The notes under the pieces are model-generated. The model saw only the letters and a program-made list of their open reading frames with translations. It did not search any database and was not told the origin of the DNA. From UBA4744 sp963717135 (GTDB taxonomy: Bacteria > Actinomycetota > Acidimicrobiia > Spongiisociales > UBA4744), in assembly GCA_963717135.1 (NCBI GenBank), contig CAVQVN010000009.1, positions 1,364,001 to 1,428,000 on the forward strand: DNA of 64,000 nt, given 5' to 3'. Shown here piece by piece: positions 32,153 to 41,148 of the stretch. A program made the position numbers and the translations under genes. The first letter of the stretch is position 1. Every line of letters starts with the position of its first letter.

Positions 32153-33267
32153 CACAGGCCCCCGGGCAACCGGCCGGGATTGACTACCCGGTCGGGATCG
32201 AAACGGGCCACGACTCGACGTTGCAGTTCCATACCTGTTGGAGCCGTCCCCCAGGGGTCAATGGTTTGGTACATCATCGAGGGCGCATCGGTGACCACCA
32301 GGGCGCCGCCGCCGGTCTCCGCCCAGTCCCGCAAATCCATGAAGGTGCCCAGCTCAAAACCATCCGCACCCAGCCGGATCTCCCCGACTCCGGGCAGGGC
32401 CTGGTAGGTCCATGTCGCAGGTACCCGATCAATGGCCTCGCGCAGCAACCGGGGAGCGACCCGCAGGGAATACCGAATCGCCCCGGCCGGTCTTCCCGGC
32501 CAGTGCCAACCCTCCTGGTTATCGCCGTTCAGCTCAGCCGCCCGCGCTTCGACCTCGGCGGGTGTTCCACCCAGGAACACGAGAACCCGATCCCGTTCTT
32601 CGATTACCGCCAATGGTCGATATCCGTAGTCGAACCGGGGTTCCGCCAGGGTGACCGTCACGGCCGCCCCCGGAAGGGGCCAGAGTTTGAGACAGACCCG
32701 ACCGACGAGCCCCAGCGAGCCGAACGAACCCGTCGCCAGTCGCGGCAAGTCATAGCCGGTGACGTTCTTGACCACTCGACCGCCTCCCCGAACAATCCGG
32801 CCGTCGCCCGTCACCAATTCGACTTCCAGCATCCGGTCGCGGGTCGGCCCGTATCGCAAGCGACGGAATCCCGAAACGCCGGCCGCCACCGTGCCGCCGA
32901 CCGTGCCGCCTCCGGACACCTCGGGCAGCAGGGCGGTCTGTCCCCGCTCGGCCAGAGCGTCTTCGAGATCCGCCACTCGCACACCGGCTTCCACGACGAC
33001 CGTCAGATCCTCCGGTTGCCAGTCGACAATCGAGTTCAGTCCGGCGGTCGAGACTACGATCGCCGGATCCACCCGTCCCCCGATTCCCTGGTGAGTGCCG
33101 CCGCCCCAAACCAAGACCGGTAGGGAATGCTGCGAGGCAACGGTCAGTACCGAGGCAACCTCGGCGAGCGTGGAAGGCGCAACGGTGACCGCCTCCGGAG
33201 TCCCCTCGATCGGGTCGGACAGGTAAGAGGCCAGTCGCCGCTGCAATGCTGATCTCAGCGAGGTCAT
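32152..33267 (-). CDS. glcE: glycolate oxidase FAD-binding subunit GlcE
   Basis: A 371-residue FAD_binding_4 protein. LVWGGGTHQGIGG near residue 55 and a following EVSGGGTVGGTVAAGVSG segment form the PCMH-type FAD site. GRVVKNVTGYDLPRLATGS (about 160-178) is highly characteristic of GlcE. The ATG at 33267 overlaps the glcD stop as ATGA (33264-33267), and its end meets glcF at a TGATG junction. It acts with GlcD and GlcF to oxidise glycolate to glyoxylate. Confidence 0.93.
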   Translation of the reverse strand: MTSLRSALQRRLASYLSDPIEGTPEAVTVAPSTLAEVASVLTVASQHSLPVLVWGGGTHQGIGGRVDPAIVVSTAGLNSIVDWQPEDLTVVVEAGVRVADLEDALAERGQTALLPEVSGGGTVGGTVAAGVSGFRRLRYGPTRDRMLEVELVTGDGRIVRGGGRVVKNVTGYDLPRLATGSFGSLGLVGRVCLKLWPLPGAAVTVTLAEPRFDYGYRPLAVIEERDRVLVFLGGTPAEVEARAAELNGDNQEGWHWPGRPAGAIRYSLRVAPRLLREAIDRVPATWTYQALPGVGEIRLGADGFELGTFMDLRDWAETGGGALVVTDAPSMMYQTIDPWGTAPTGMELQRRVVARFDPDRVVNPGRLPGGL

Positions 33268-34679
33268 ATCCAGGTTCCCTCGGGAACCGGGCGTCCCATG
33301 TCGAAACATCGGGACCCGGCCGGGAGCACTTTGCCGGGGTTGAACAACCCATCCGGATCGAAGGCCTCGGCCAGCCGGGCTTGAGCATCGAGGTCGGCTT
33401 CGGAGAACACCAAGTGCATGTAGTCGCGCTTCTCCAAACCAATCCCGTGCTCACCGGATAGCGAGCCACCCGCCTCGACGCATATCCTGACCAATTCGGC
33501 ACCCGCCGCCCGGACCCTATCGAGAACGCCGTCCTCGGAAGCATCGAAGGCCAACAGCGGGTGAAGGTTGCCGTCCCCGGCGTGGAAAACATTCATAATC
33601 GCCAGGTTGTAGCGATCGGCAATCTCGTACACCTTGACCATGACCTCGACGAGTTTCGTGCGAGGTACTACGGTGTCGTGCAAGTAATAGTCGGGAGCGG
33701 TTTGGGCAACGGATCCGAACGCGGCCTTCCGACCTTTCCAGAGCAGTGCTCTCTCTTTCTCATCTGTGGCGATCCGGATGTCCCGGGCACCGTTGGTTTC
33801 GGCCACCGCCCGAACCAGCTCGGCTTCCGCCTCGACCGCCGCCGGATGACCGGTGACTTCGGCCAGCAACACCGCCGCAGCATCGGTCGGGAACCCGGCC
33901 CCCACAAACCGCTCGACGGCAATGGTCATCAGGCGATCCATCATTTCCAGAGCAGCGGGAACCACCCCCGCGGCGATGATCCCCGATACCGTGGCCGATG
34001 CGTCTTCAACCCGGTCGTAGGCAGCCAGCAACGTGCGAACGGCCGGCGGATTGGGCGTGAGTTTGACAAGAGCCCGGGTCACGATGCCCAGGGTGCCTTC
34101 CGACCCGACCACGATTCCCCGCAAATCCAAGCCAATCGGGTCGGGGGCTTCGCCCCCCAGCACCACGAGATCGCCGGTGGCCGTCACCATCTCAACGGCC
34201 AGCACATGGTTGACAGTGCTGCCCTCTGCCAAACAGTGAGGTCCGCCGCTGTTGTTGGCCACGTTGCCTCCGATGGTGCAGGCCGCCTGCGACGACGGAT
34301 CCGGGGCGAAGTGCAGGCCGTTTGGGGCCGTGTGCCCGCTGAGGTCGAGATTGAGCACCCCGGCACCAACCCAGGCCGTTCGACTCGCGGGATCCACCTC
34401 GATCTGGGTCAAGCGGGCGAGCGAAACCACCAGCGATGGACTGGTCGGGACCGTCCCGCCTGCCAGACCGGTTCCGGCCCCGCGCGGCACGACGGGGATC
34501 CCGTGACGAGCGGCGATCTTGACCACCTCGACCACCTCGGCAACCGTTTCCGGAAGGGCCACGCAGGCCGCCTCGCCGCGACCGATGCCGGCGTCTTTGC
34601 CGTACAAATGCCTGCGGAGCGGATCGGAAAGAACCCGTTCCTCACCCAGGAGATCGTGCAGATCTTGAACCAGTGTCAC
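33264..34679 (-). CDS. glcD: glycolate oxidase subunit GlcD (FAD-linked oxidase)
   Basis: About 471 residues; FAD-linked oxidase with VVPRGAGTGLAGGTVP, the CTIGGNVANNSGGPHCLAEG FAD-binding region and the terminal NVFHAGDGNLHPLLAF and GEHGIGLEKRDYM motifs typical of GlcD. It oxidises glycolate or another 2-hydroxyacid. The start is not settled: in-frame GTG codons lie at 34730, 34688 and 34679. The last was chosen because LVQDLHDLLGEERVLSDP aligns with the usual beginning of the family. The end overlaps glcE by four bases. Confidence 0.93.
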   Translation of the reverse strand: MTLVQDLHDLLGEERVLSDPLRRHLYGKDAGIGRGEAACVALPETVAEVVEVVKIAARHGIPVVPRGAGTGLAGGTVPTSPSLVVSLARLTQIEVDPASRTAWVGAGVLNLDLSGHTAPNGLHFAPDPSSQAACTIGGNVANNSGGPHCLAEGSTVNHVLAVEMVTATGDLVVLGGEAPDPIGLDLRGIVVGSEGTLGIVTRALVKLTPNPPAVRTLLAAYDRVEDASATVSGIIAAGVVPAALEMMDRLMTIAVERFVGAGFPTDAAAVLLAEVTGHPAAVEAEAELVRAVAETNGARDIRIATDEKERALLWKGRKAAFGSVAQTAPDYYLHDTVVPRTKLVEVMVKVYEIADRYNLAIMNVFHAGDGNLHPLLAFDASEDGVLDRVRAAGAELVRICVEAGGSLSGEHGIGLEKRDYMHLVFSEADLDAQARLAEAFDPDGLFNPGKVLPAGSRCFDMGRPVPEGTWI

Positions 34680-34884
34680 GGGCCTCACGCTAGCGAAGTC
34701 ATGTCCCGCACAGACTCGGAGGTCGGACACCTCGGATGAAGCCGGACGAATAAACCCCTCGGTGCATTAGCTTGATTCAAAGTTCCCGGCAGGTAACTCA
34801 CCAGCCGCGTCGGTGGTCTGACCCCCAATCCACGATAGGCAACCACATGCAACCCACTCGCCTTCGATCCAACAGGCGAATCTC

Positions 34885-36663
34885 GTGACGGCAGTCCACA
34901 CGTTCCACATCCCGGTGATGGGAACCGGATTCACCATCGACACCCCCCTCAAGGTGGCCCGCTTCGGGATCGATAGCGTCATCCAGATCGTCGACGACGT
35001 GCTTATCGAGCAGATGCGCAAAGTGCACAGCCTCGCGGCCGGCGAACCGTACGAAGAGATCACCGATGATCAAGAGGATGCGCGAGCCGGTCGCATCACC
35101 GAGTATCTGAATCTGATCCAACTGCTGGTGGACCGGCAGATCGAGACGGTGAGAAGCCAGTCGTTTGATCAGGACACCGAGCTCACCCGCTACTTCGAAA
35201 TGCTGCCCGACGGTCCCCTCAAGACCTCATATTGGGAGATGCGAACGGCCAATAACGACGACCGGATGTCCCTCGAGGCCGATCTGCGGCGCCGGGTGAC
35301 GCCCGGATCGATCGACGTCAACATCATGACCAAGATCGATCGCGATACCTACCTCGGCAAGACGAAGCGGGCAGCCCTTTTCAGTGATGCCCTCTCGGGC
35401 TTGCGGGGATTTGCCCTCAGCAACCTCAGGTCGGCAGTGGTCTTGTCCGCCGGTCTGAACCCCCGGCTGTTCGGTTACATGACCGAGTTCGATGATTTCT
35501 TCCCCAACGAGGACGGTGAGCTCCGCAAGCGCATCGTTCTCAAGGTGAGCGACTACCGATCCGCTTTCATTCAGGGCAAGTACCTGGCCAAACGGGGGCT
35601 GTGGGTTTCTGAGTACCGGATCGAATCCGGCCTCAATTGCGGTGGCCACACATTTCCGACCAGCGGTCAGCTGATGGGCCCGATCCTGGATGAGTTTCGG
35701 GCTCGGCGGTCCGAACTGATCGAGGCCTTGCACGCGACCACTTCTGACGGTCTCGTCGCCGGTGGGCGTGCTCCTTTGAGCGAACCCTTGGCCCTGCGGA
35801 TTACCGCCCAGGGAGGAATTGGATCCGTGGATGAGCAGGACCTGCTGCTCAACCACTACGAACTTGACTCGGCGGGCTGGGGCACTCCATTCCTGCTGGT
35901 TCCGGAAGTGACCAACGTCGATGACTTGCATCGAGCCAAGCTGGTCGAGGCATCTGATGACGACGTGGAACTGAGCGACGCCTCACCGTTCGGCATTCCT
36001 TTCTGGAATCTCCGCAACTCGGCCAGTGATCTGCTCCGCAAGGCCAGAATCTCTGTAGGCAAGCCGGGAAGCTCTTGCCCCAAGGGATACCTCGCTCTGG
36101 TCAACACAGAGTTCTCAGAAGAACCGATCTGCACGGCTTCGCGTAAATACGTGGTGCAGAAGCTCGCCCACCTCGACGAGGAGGGGTACACCCCCGAACA
36201 GCGGGCCGTGGTGGAGGAGGATGTCCTGGCCAAGACCTGTTTGTGCCGGGATCTGGCCGGCGGCGCCGAGCTCAGCTCCGGCATCAACGACGAAGCCGCC
36301 ACGGCGGTCTGCACCGGTCCGAACATCGTCAATTTCTCGAGAGTGGCAACCCTGCGCGAAATGGTCGATCACATCTACGGACGGATCTCGCTGCTCACCA
36401 ACCCTGATCGCCCTCACATGTTCATCAGGGAAATCGAGTTGTACCTCGACTACGTCGGGAAAGAGTTCCGGCGATTCGCCCTCGGGATTTCCGCCCGCAA
36501 AGAGACCTATTTCGATGAGGTCAAGGAAAACCTGCGGTCCGGTATCGGGTATTACGAACAGTTGGTCGAGCGTCTCCCCAAAGCCGACCGCAGGCGTTTT
36601 GCCGACGGTTTGGACAGCCTTCGCAACGCCGTACAACAAATAGGCGTCCTCGCCCCCGTGTAA
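34885..36663 (+). CDS. conserved uncharacterised protein with six cysteines and a TIM-barrel-like segment
   Basis: A 592-residue soluble protein. The N-terminus FHIPVMGTGFTIDTPLKVARFGI and the centre RIESGLNCGGHTF (Cys252) look strongly conserved; I recall close relatives in distant bacterial phyla but no function. AQGGIGSVDEQDLLLNHY followed by GWGTPFLLVPEVTNVD resembles the phosphate-binding part of FMN-dependent TIM-barrel oxidoreductases. Cysteines at 398, 416, 452, 454 and 476 cluster in SSCPKGY, PICTASR, KTCLCRD and AVCTGPN, enough for an Fe-S cluster or zinc. The start is GTG 34885 and no good ribosome binding site is seen. The last codons lie in a 31-bp tandem repeat. A redox role is inference. 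Confidence 0.8.
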   Translation: MTAVHTFHIPVMGTGFTIDTPLKVARFGIDSVIQIVDDVLIEQMRKVHSLAAGEPYEEITDDQEDARAGRITEYLNLIQLLVDRQIETVRSQSFDQDTELTRYFEMLPDGPLKTSYWEMRTANNDDRMSLEADLRRRVTPGSIDVNIMTKIDRDTYLGKTKRAALFSDALSGLRGFALSNLRSAVVLSAGLNPRLFGYMTEFDDFFPNEDGELRKRIVLKVSDYRSAFIQGKYLAKRGLWVSEYRIESGLNCGGHTFPTSGQLMGPILDEFRARRSELIEALHATTSDGLVAGGRAPLSEPLALRITAQGGIGSVDEQDLLLNHYELDSAGWGTPFLLVPEVTNVDDLHRAKLVEASDDDVELSDASPFGIPFWNLRNSASDLLRKARISVGKPGSSCPKGYLALVNTEFSEEPICTASRKYVVQKLAHLDEEGYTPEQRAVVEEDVLAKTCLCRDLAGGAELSSGINDEAATAVCTGPNIVNFSRVATLREMVDHIYGRISLLTNPDRPHMFIREIELYLDYVGKEFRRFALGISARKETYFDEVKENLRSGIGYYEQLVERLPKADRRRFADGLDSLRNAVQQIGVLAPV

Positions 36664-36735
36664 AGACGGTTTTGGCGTCCTCGCCCCCGTATGAAGACGG
36701 GGCTGGCGTCCTCGCCCCCGTAGGAAGACGGTTTT
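36643..36735. repeat. three tandem 31-bp repeats spanning a stop codon
   Basis: Three consecutive 31-base units each begin GGCGTCCTCGCCCCCGT and contain AAGACGG. Units start at 36643, 36674 and 36705; they differ at about four positions. The first unit encodes the last residues and the TAA stop of the 592-residue protein, and the array runs directly into a GGCGTCAA palindrome at 36736. Confidence 0.92.
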
Positions 36736-36778
36736 GGCGTCAAACCACCACCGCCGGCGGGGCAAGTTTGACGCCAAA
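36733..36778. repeat. GGCGTCAA palindrome, copy 1
   Basis: Perfect 13-base arms TTTGGCGTCAAAC (36733-36745) and GTTTGACGCCAAA (36766-36778) are separated by 20 bases. It sits between the ends of two convergent genes, where it could work as a bidirectional terminator. Related palindromes are at 37531-37579 and 50021-50074. Confidence 0.8.
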
Positions 36779-36785
36779 CCCGCAG

Positions 36786-37466
36786 TTAGTTCGAGCGGAG
36801 GCGCTCCACCTTCCCGTTGATCAGACCGACCAGCATCTTGAAGCCCAGCATCTGGAAGCCGTTGAACGTCGCGTAATCGCTCGTGGCAAAGAACTCGCCG
36901 GGCTCGTCCCACACCCCGTGGTCGCCGGTGACCGCCCCCATCTGGACGAAGCCCTCATGGTCGATGTTGAAGTCGCAGCTCAGCCTCCCGTCGTGCGGGG
37001 CGACGCCAAAGCCTCGATTCCACCCCTTGGCTTGCAACGCTGCCCGGCACCCTTCGAACGCTTGCTTATCGAAAATGTATGAGTCGAGCCTTCTCCATTG
37101 GCCGTCCAGCTCGACCTCCGTCCAGGAGTGGGACACATGTTTCGGCATGGTCAGCAGCACGGCCTGGGAGACAAAGCCGCGCATGATGGAGGTGTCGATC
37201 AGCGCAAAGTGGACTCGTGATGGGATACCGGCCACCTTGCAGAGCGAATGCAAGAGGGTCGCCTTGGTTGTGCAATGGCCGACCCCGGCCTCGAGGACTT
37301 CCGAGGCCTTCAGCCCATTCCATCGACTGGTGAACCCGAACTTGATGTCATCGCGGACGAATAGAAACAGCTTCTCCAATGCCTCCCGAGACGATTCAAC
37401 GCCTCCGGTGAGGCGTTTGGACGTCTCCTGAACCGACGGATGCTCGTGATCTGCGAATACCGGCAT
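36786..37466 (-). CDS. transglutaminase-like protein
   Basis: A 226-residue soluble protein of the transglutaminase/papain-like superfamily. The triad is visible: Cys65 in GVGHCTTKATLL, His113 in SHSWTEVEL and Asp128 in RRLDSYIFD. The preceding helix FLFVRDDIKFGF is also typical. It could be a peptidase or amidase; there is no signal peptide, so it is cytoplasmic. The ATG at 37466 follows GAGGAGGA. It is downstream of the hydantoinase genes in the same direction but separated by a palindromic element, and convergent with the six-cysteine protein. Confidence 0.85.
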   Translation of the reverse strand: MPVFADHEHPSVQETSKRLTGGVESSREALEKLFLFVRDDIKFGFTSRWNGLKASEVLEAGVGHCTTKATLLHSLCKVAGIPSRVHFALIDTSIMRGFVSQAVLLTMPKHVSHSWTEVELDGQWRRLDSYIFDKQAFEGCRAALQAKGWNRGFGVAPHDGRLSCDFNIDHEGFVQMGAVTGDHGVWDEPGEFFATSDYATFNGFQMLGFKMLVGLINGKVERLRSN

Positions 37467-37530
37467 GGCAAGTCCTCCTCGTGTCCAGCATGCGAGCGAG
37501 GTCCAGGCATGTCAACCAGGCAAACTCCCC

Positions 37531-37579
37531 TTTTCGGCGTCAATGTTGCCCCTCCGGCGGTGTTGGTTTGACGCCAAAA
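37531..37579. repeat. GGCGTCAA palindrome, copy 2
   Basis: GGCGTCAA (37536-37543) pairs with TTGACGCC (37568-37575). T-runs before and A-runs after extend the dyad. The inner right-hand sequence GGTGTTGGTTTGACGCC resembles that of the copy at 50021-50074. It lies just after the hydantoinase B stop codon. Confidence 0.72.
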
Positions 37580-37582
37580 CCG

Positions 37583-39121
37583 TCAGGGAGTTCCCCAACC
37601 GCCGCCGCCGGGAGTCTTGACCAGCAAACGGTCGCCGGGGACCACCTCGATGGTGGTCTTGCCGGGGAGCCGTTCGGGTTTCCTGCCGGCGCGGATCAGC
37701 CAATCCTCGCCGCACGCTCCGGGCGCTCCCCCGGCCAGGCCCCAGGGAGGCACGACCCGGCGTTCTCCCATCAAAGACACCGTGGCCGGGGCGAGGAACT
37801 CGATCTCCCGCTCGATTCCCTCACCTCCCGGGTGACGTCCGGCGCCACCGCTGCCCCGACGTAGCTCGTACCGAACCACCCGGAACGGATAGTGACTCTC
37901 GAGCGCCTCGATTGGGGTGTTCTTGGTATTGGTCATCCCGGTGTGGATACCCGACTGACCGGCTCTCCCCGGCCGTCCCCCCTGCCCGCCGGCCAGCGTC
38001 TCGTAGTAGGCGAAATCGTCCGAACCGATCAACACATTGTTCATCGTGCCCTGGGAAGCGGCCGGAACCCGGTCGGGAGCCGCCTGCGCCAACGCCCCCA
38101 GCAGCACGTCGGCAATCCGCTGGCTGGTCTCGACATTGCCTGCCGCCACAGCGGCAGGAGGGCGGGCGTTGATCAGCGAGCCCGGGGGCGCGGACAAAGA
38201 GAGTGGCCGGTAGCAGCCGCCGTTGGTGGGGATCGTCGGATCGGTGGCCACCCGCACCGCGTAGTAGAGACACGACCGGGTAACCGCCTCGACTGCATTG
38301 ATGTTTCCTTCGATCTGGCCGGCGGTGCCGGCAAAGTCGGCCCGCAGCCGTCCACCATCGATCTCCACGGCCACCACAATCGGTAACAACCTCCCTCGCC
38401 ACTCCATAACGTCCTCGAACCGGAATACCCCGTCGGGGAGCGACGTGATCGCCGCGGTCATTCGCCGTTCGCCATAGGAGAGGAGAGCGGTGGTGACCTC
38501 CAGGTGGCGGTCGATCCCCTCCCGTGCGGCCAGTGCCACCAGCCTCCCGGCGCCGACCTCATTGGCCCCGAGTTGCGCGGACAAGTCGCCCAACCGTTCC
38601 GCCGGAGTTCGGGTAGCCGCCAGGAACGGCTCCACAAAGCTGTTCAACCACTCACCGTCTCGAACGGCGGCGACCGGCGCGACGACATGGCCCTCTTGGT
38701 CGACGGTGGTGGCATGAGCCGGCATCGAACCGGGGGCCTCACCCCCAACATCTGCGTGGTGAGCCCGGTTGCCGACCCAGCCGATCAACTCGCCGCCGAG
38801 ATGCACCGGCCTAACCAGGGTCAGGTCGTTGAGATGGGTCCCTCCGTGGTACGGGTCGTTGACGGCGTATTGGACTCCGGGCTCCAGATCGATGCTCTCC
38901 AAGACGGCCGTGACCGAGGCCGGCATTGAGCCGAGATGCACCGGTATGTGCTCCGCCTGGGCGAGCATCTCGCCATTTGCGACGAACACCGCCGCCGAGC
39001 AATCGGCCCGTTCCTTGATGTTCGGCGAGAACGCGGTGCGGCGCAGCACGGCACCCATTTCATCCGCTACGGAGGCGAACTCGTTGCGGGCGACTTCGAG
39101 GGTGATCGGATCCACCGTCAC
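37583..39121 (-). CDS. hyuB: hydantoinase B/oxoprolinase family protein
   Basis: A 512-residue subunit of an ATP-dependent hydantoinase, 5-oxoprolinase or acetone-carboxylase-like enzyme. Family sequences include NEFASVADEMGAVLRRTAFS at the start, HIPVHLGSMPASV, NDPYHGGTHLNDLTLV, NRAHHADVGGEAPGSMP and the end VVPGDRLLVKTPGGGGWGTP. It works with the HyuA subunit encoded just upstream. The GTG at 39121 overlaps the hyuA stop as GTGA (39118-39121), which decides against the longer frame to 39256. The exact substrate (hydantoin, 5-oxoproline or N-methylhydantoin) cannot be told from sequence. Confidence 0.92.
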   Translation of the reverse strand: MTVDPITLEVARNEFASVADEMGAVLRRTAFSPNIKERADCSAAVFVANGEMLAQAEHIPVHLGSMPASVTAVLESIDLEPGVQYAVNDPYHGGTHLNDLTLVRPVHLGGELIGWVGNRAHHADVGGEAPGSMPAHATTVDQEGHVVAPVAAVRDGEWLNSFVEPFLAATRTPAERLGDLSAQLGANEVGAGRLVALAAREGIDRHLEVTTALLSYGERRMTAAITSLPDGVFRFEDVMEWRGRLLPIVVAVEIDGGRLRADFAGTAGQIEGNINAVEAVTRSCLYYAVRVATDPTIPTNGGCYRPLSLSAPPGSLINARPPAAVAAGNVETSQRIADVLLGALAQAAPDRVPAASQGTMNNVLIGSDDFAYYETLAGGQGGRPGRAGQSGIHTGMTNTKNTPIEALESHYPFRVVRYELRRGSGGAGRHPGGEGIEREIEFLAPATVSLMGERRVVPPWGLAGGAPGACGEDWLIRAGRKPERLPGKTTIEVVPGDRLLVKTPGGGGWGTP

Positions 39122-41106
39122 CAGGACACCTCCAACGCCCCCGACGGGTGCACGGTGGCGCGTTCTCCGGGCCCCAGGAAGGTGGTGGCCTCCGGCTCCT
39201 CGATGATTGCCGGGCCGATTACTTCGGACCCCGCCGCCAGACCGGGCCGCCACCACACCGACGCCTGCCTGGGACCTCGGTCCGTCAACACCTCCCGGCT
39301 GCCCCGGTCCCGTTCACCGCTCGGCACTATTTCCGGCAGGTCCGACCAGCTCATGGCTGCCTCACCGATTGCCTCCGCTCGGGCGGCGACTACTTCGATC
39401 GAATGACCGGGTCGGGCGAAGCCGTTGCGTTCCCGATGGGCTCGATGGAAGCGATCCGCAAGTTCCTGCCAACCGTCGCCGGGCAGATAGGCCACCTGCG
39501 TTTCATGGGATTGGCCCTGATACCTAACGTCGACCAGGCTGCGGACCTCCACCGGCGATCTGCCGGTCTCGGCGATCATCTGCTGCTTGGCCCGGGAGGC
39601 CACCGCGGCGACCACGTCGTCGAGACGGTCATCTTCTCTCAGCAAAACGCCCTGAACCGCGTCGCTGCGGGCCGGGCTGAGCAGCAACCCGACTGCGCTG
39701 AACACCCCCGCATAGGGAGGGATCACCACGCCGACCATCTCCAACCGGCGAGCCAAAGCTATGGCATGCATGCCGCCGGCGCCACCAAACGCCACCAGGA
39801 CGGCGGATCGTGGGTCGGCCCCCTCCTCCACGGAAACGGTTCGTACCGCCCTCTCCATGTGAGCTTCCACGACCTCGATGACCCCCAGCGCGGCCGATCC
39901 TTCATCGATTCCCAGCCGAACGGCCAGGCCGGCCAGCGCTCGCTGCGCTGCATCCCGGTCGAGACGCAGGGAGCCGGCCAACAAAGTGCCGGCGGAGAGC
40001 CGGCCCACGATGAGATCGGCGTCGGACACGGTCGGTTGATCACCTCCGCGTCCATAACAGGCGGGGCCCGGATCGGCGCCCGCACTTTGCGGTCCGACCC
40101 GCAAAGCGCCGCCCGGATCGATCCACGCCAGGCTGCCACCCCCGGCTCCCACGGTGTGGACGGCCACGGCCGGCATCCGGCAGGGATACCCGTCGATCGC
40201 CCGCTCGTAGTAGACCTCGGGCCGGGCTCCTTCGATACGGCATACATCGGTGGAAGTCCCGCCCATGTCGAACGAGACGAGCCGGTCGTATCCGAGCGCC
40301 CTTCCCAACTCGGCGGAGGCGACCACACCTCCCGCCGGGCCGGAAAGCAGCACCGCAACCGGAAGCCTGGCAGCCGCCATCACGTCCATCAGCCCCCCTG
40401 AGGACCGCATAACGAGAACCTCCTGGGCGAGCTGAGCTTCGACAACCCGCCTCTTCAGGTTGCGGAGATACCGGCCCGTTCCAGGCTCCAGATAGGCGTT
40501 CAGCAGAGTCGTGGAGGTTCGTTCAAACTCCCGGAATTCCGCTCCCACTTCCGAAGAGATCGAAATGGGAATCCCGTCCAGGACGGCCGCCAACGCCGCC
40601 GCTACGGCCCTTTCGTGGGCAGAACCCGCGAAGGCATACAACAACGAAACGGCAACGGCTTCCGGCCTGCTCCGTCGTACATCTTCGGCAAGCTGTTCGA
40701 GATTGCCGAGCGGCTCGGTCTCCCGCCCGGCCGCGTCGAGCCGACCGGCAACGCCGAAACGACACTCACGGTTGGCGAGTGGGGAAGGTCGATCGACCAT
40801 CGGGTCGTAGAGGGCCGGCCGATCCTGCCGCCCGATCTCGGCAACATCGACAAACCCGGCCGTCGACACGAGAGCCGTTCTAGCTCCCTTGCGCTCCAGC
40901 AGAGCGTTGGTGGCCACCGTGGTTCCATGGAGAAGGTGGCCGACCGCCCGGCCTTCGAGAAGCGCCGCGGCCCCCGACAACACCCCCTCGCTCTGATCAG
41001 CGGTCGATGAGGTCTTGCCGGACCACAACCGGGAGCCATCCCAGGTGGCCAGATCGGTGAAGGTCCCTCCGACGTCCACTCCCAGCGCCGCACGGTCTGG
41101 AGACAT
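39118..41106 (-). CDS. hyuA: hydantoinase A/oxoprolinase family protein
   Basis: A 662-residue ATP-binding subunit with an actin-like ATPase core: GVDVGGTFTDLATWDG at residues 9-24, LLHGTTVATNALLERKGA, the SGPAGGVVASAELG and FDMGGTSTDVC motifs, and GAGGGSLAWIDPGGALRVGP. With HyuB it would open a cyclic amide with ATP hydrolysis. The ATG at 41106 is divergent from the NifU-like gene, with 42 bases between the starts. It overlaps hyuB by four bases. Confidence 0.93.
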   Translation of the reverse strand: MSPDRAALGVDVGGTFTDLATWDGSRLWSGKTSSTADQSEGVLSGAAALLEGRAVGHLLHGTTVATNALLERKGARTALVSTAGFVDVAEIGRQDRPALYDPMVDRPSPLANRECRFGVAGRLDAAGRETEPLGNLEQLAEDVRRSRPEAVAVSLLYAFAGSAHERAVAAALAAVLDGIPISISSEVGAEFREFERTSTTLLNAYLEPGTGRYLRNLKRRVVEAQLAQEVLVMRSSGGLMDVMAAARLPVAVLLSGPAGGVVASAELGRALGYDRLVSFDMGGTSTDVCRIEGARPEVYYERAIDGYPCRMPAVAVHTVGAGGGSLAWIDPGGALRVGPQSAGADPGPACYGRGGDQPTVSDADLIVGRLSAGTLLAGSLRLDRDAAQRALAGLAVRLGIDEGSAALGVIEVVEAHMERAVRTVSVEEGADPRSAVLVAFGGAGGMHAIALARRLEMVGVVIPPYAGVFSAVGLLLSPARSDAVQGVLLREDDRLDDVVAAVASRAKQQMIAETGRSPVEVRSLVDVRYQGQSHETQVAYLPGDGWQELADRFHRAHRERNGFARPGHSIEVVAARAEAIGEAAMSWSDLPEIVPSGERDRGSREVLTDRGPRQASVWWRPGLAAGSEVIGPAIIEEPEATTFLGPGERATVHPSGALEVSW

Positions 41107-41148
41107 CAGGACCTCTGGCTACGATGCTGGAAGTCGAAAGGATCGCAG

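Noticed and set aside
36643..36735. CRISPR-like 31-bp repeats
   Set aside because: Units are contiguous without spacers and only three; a tandem array.
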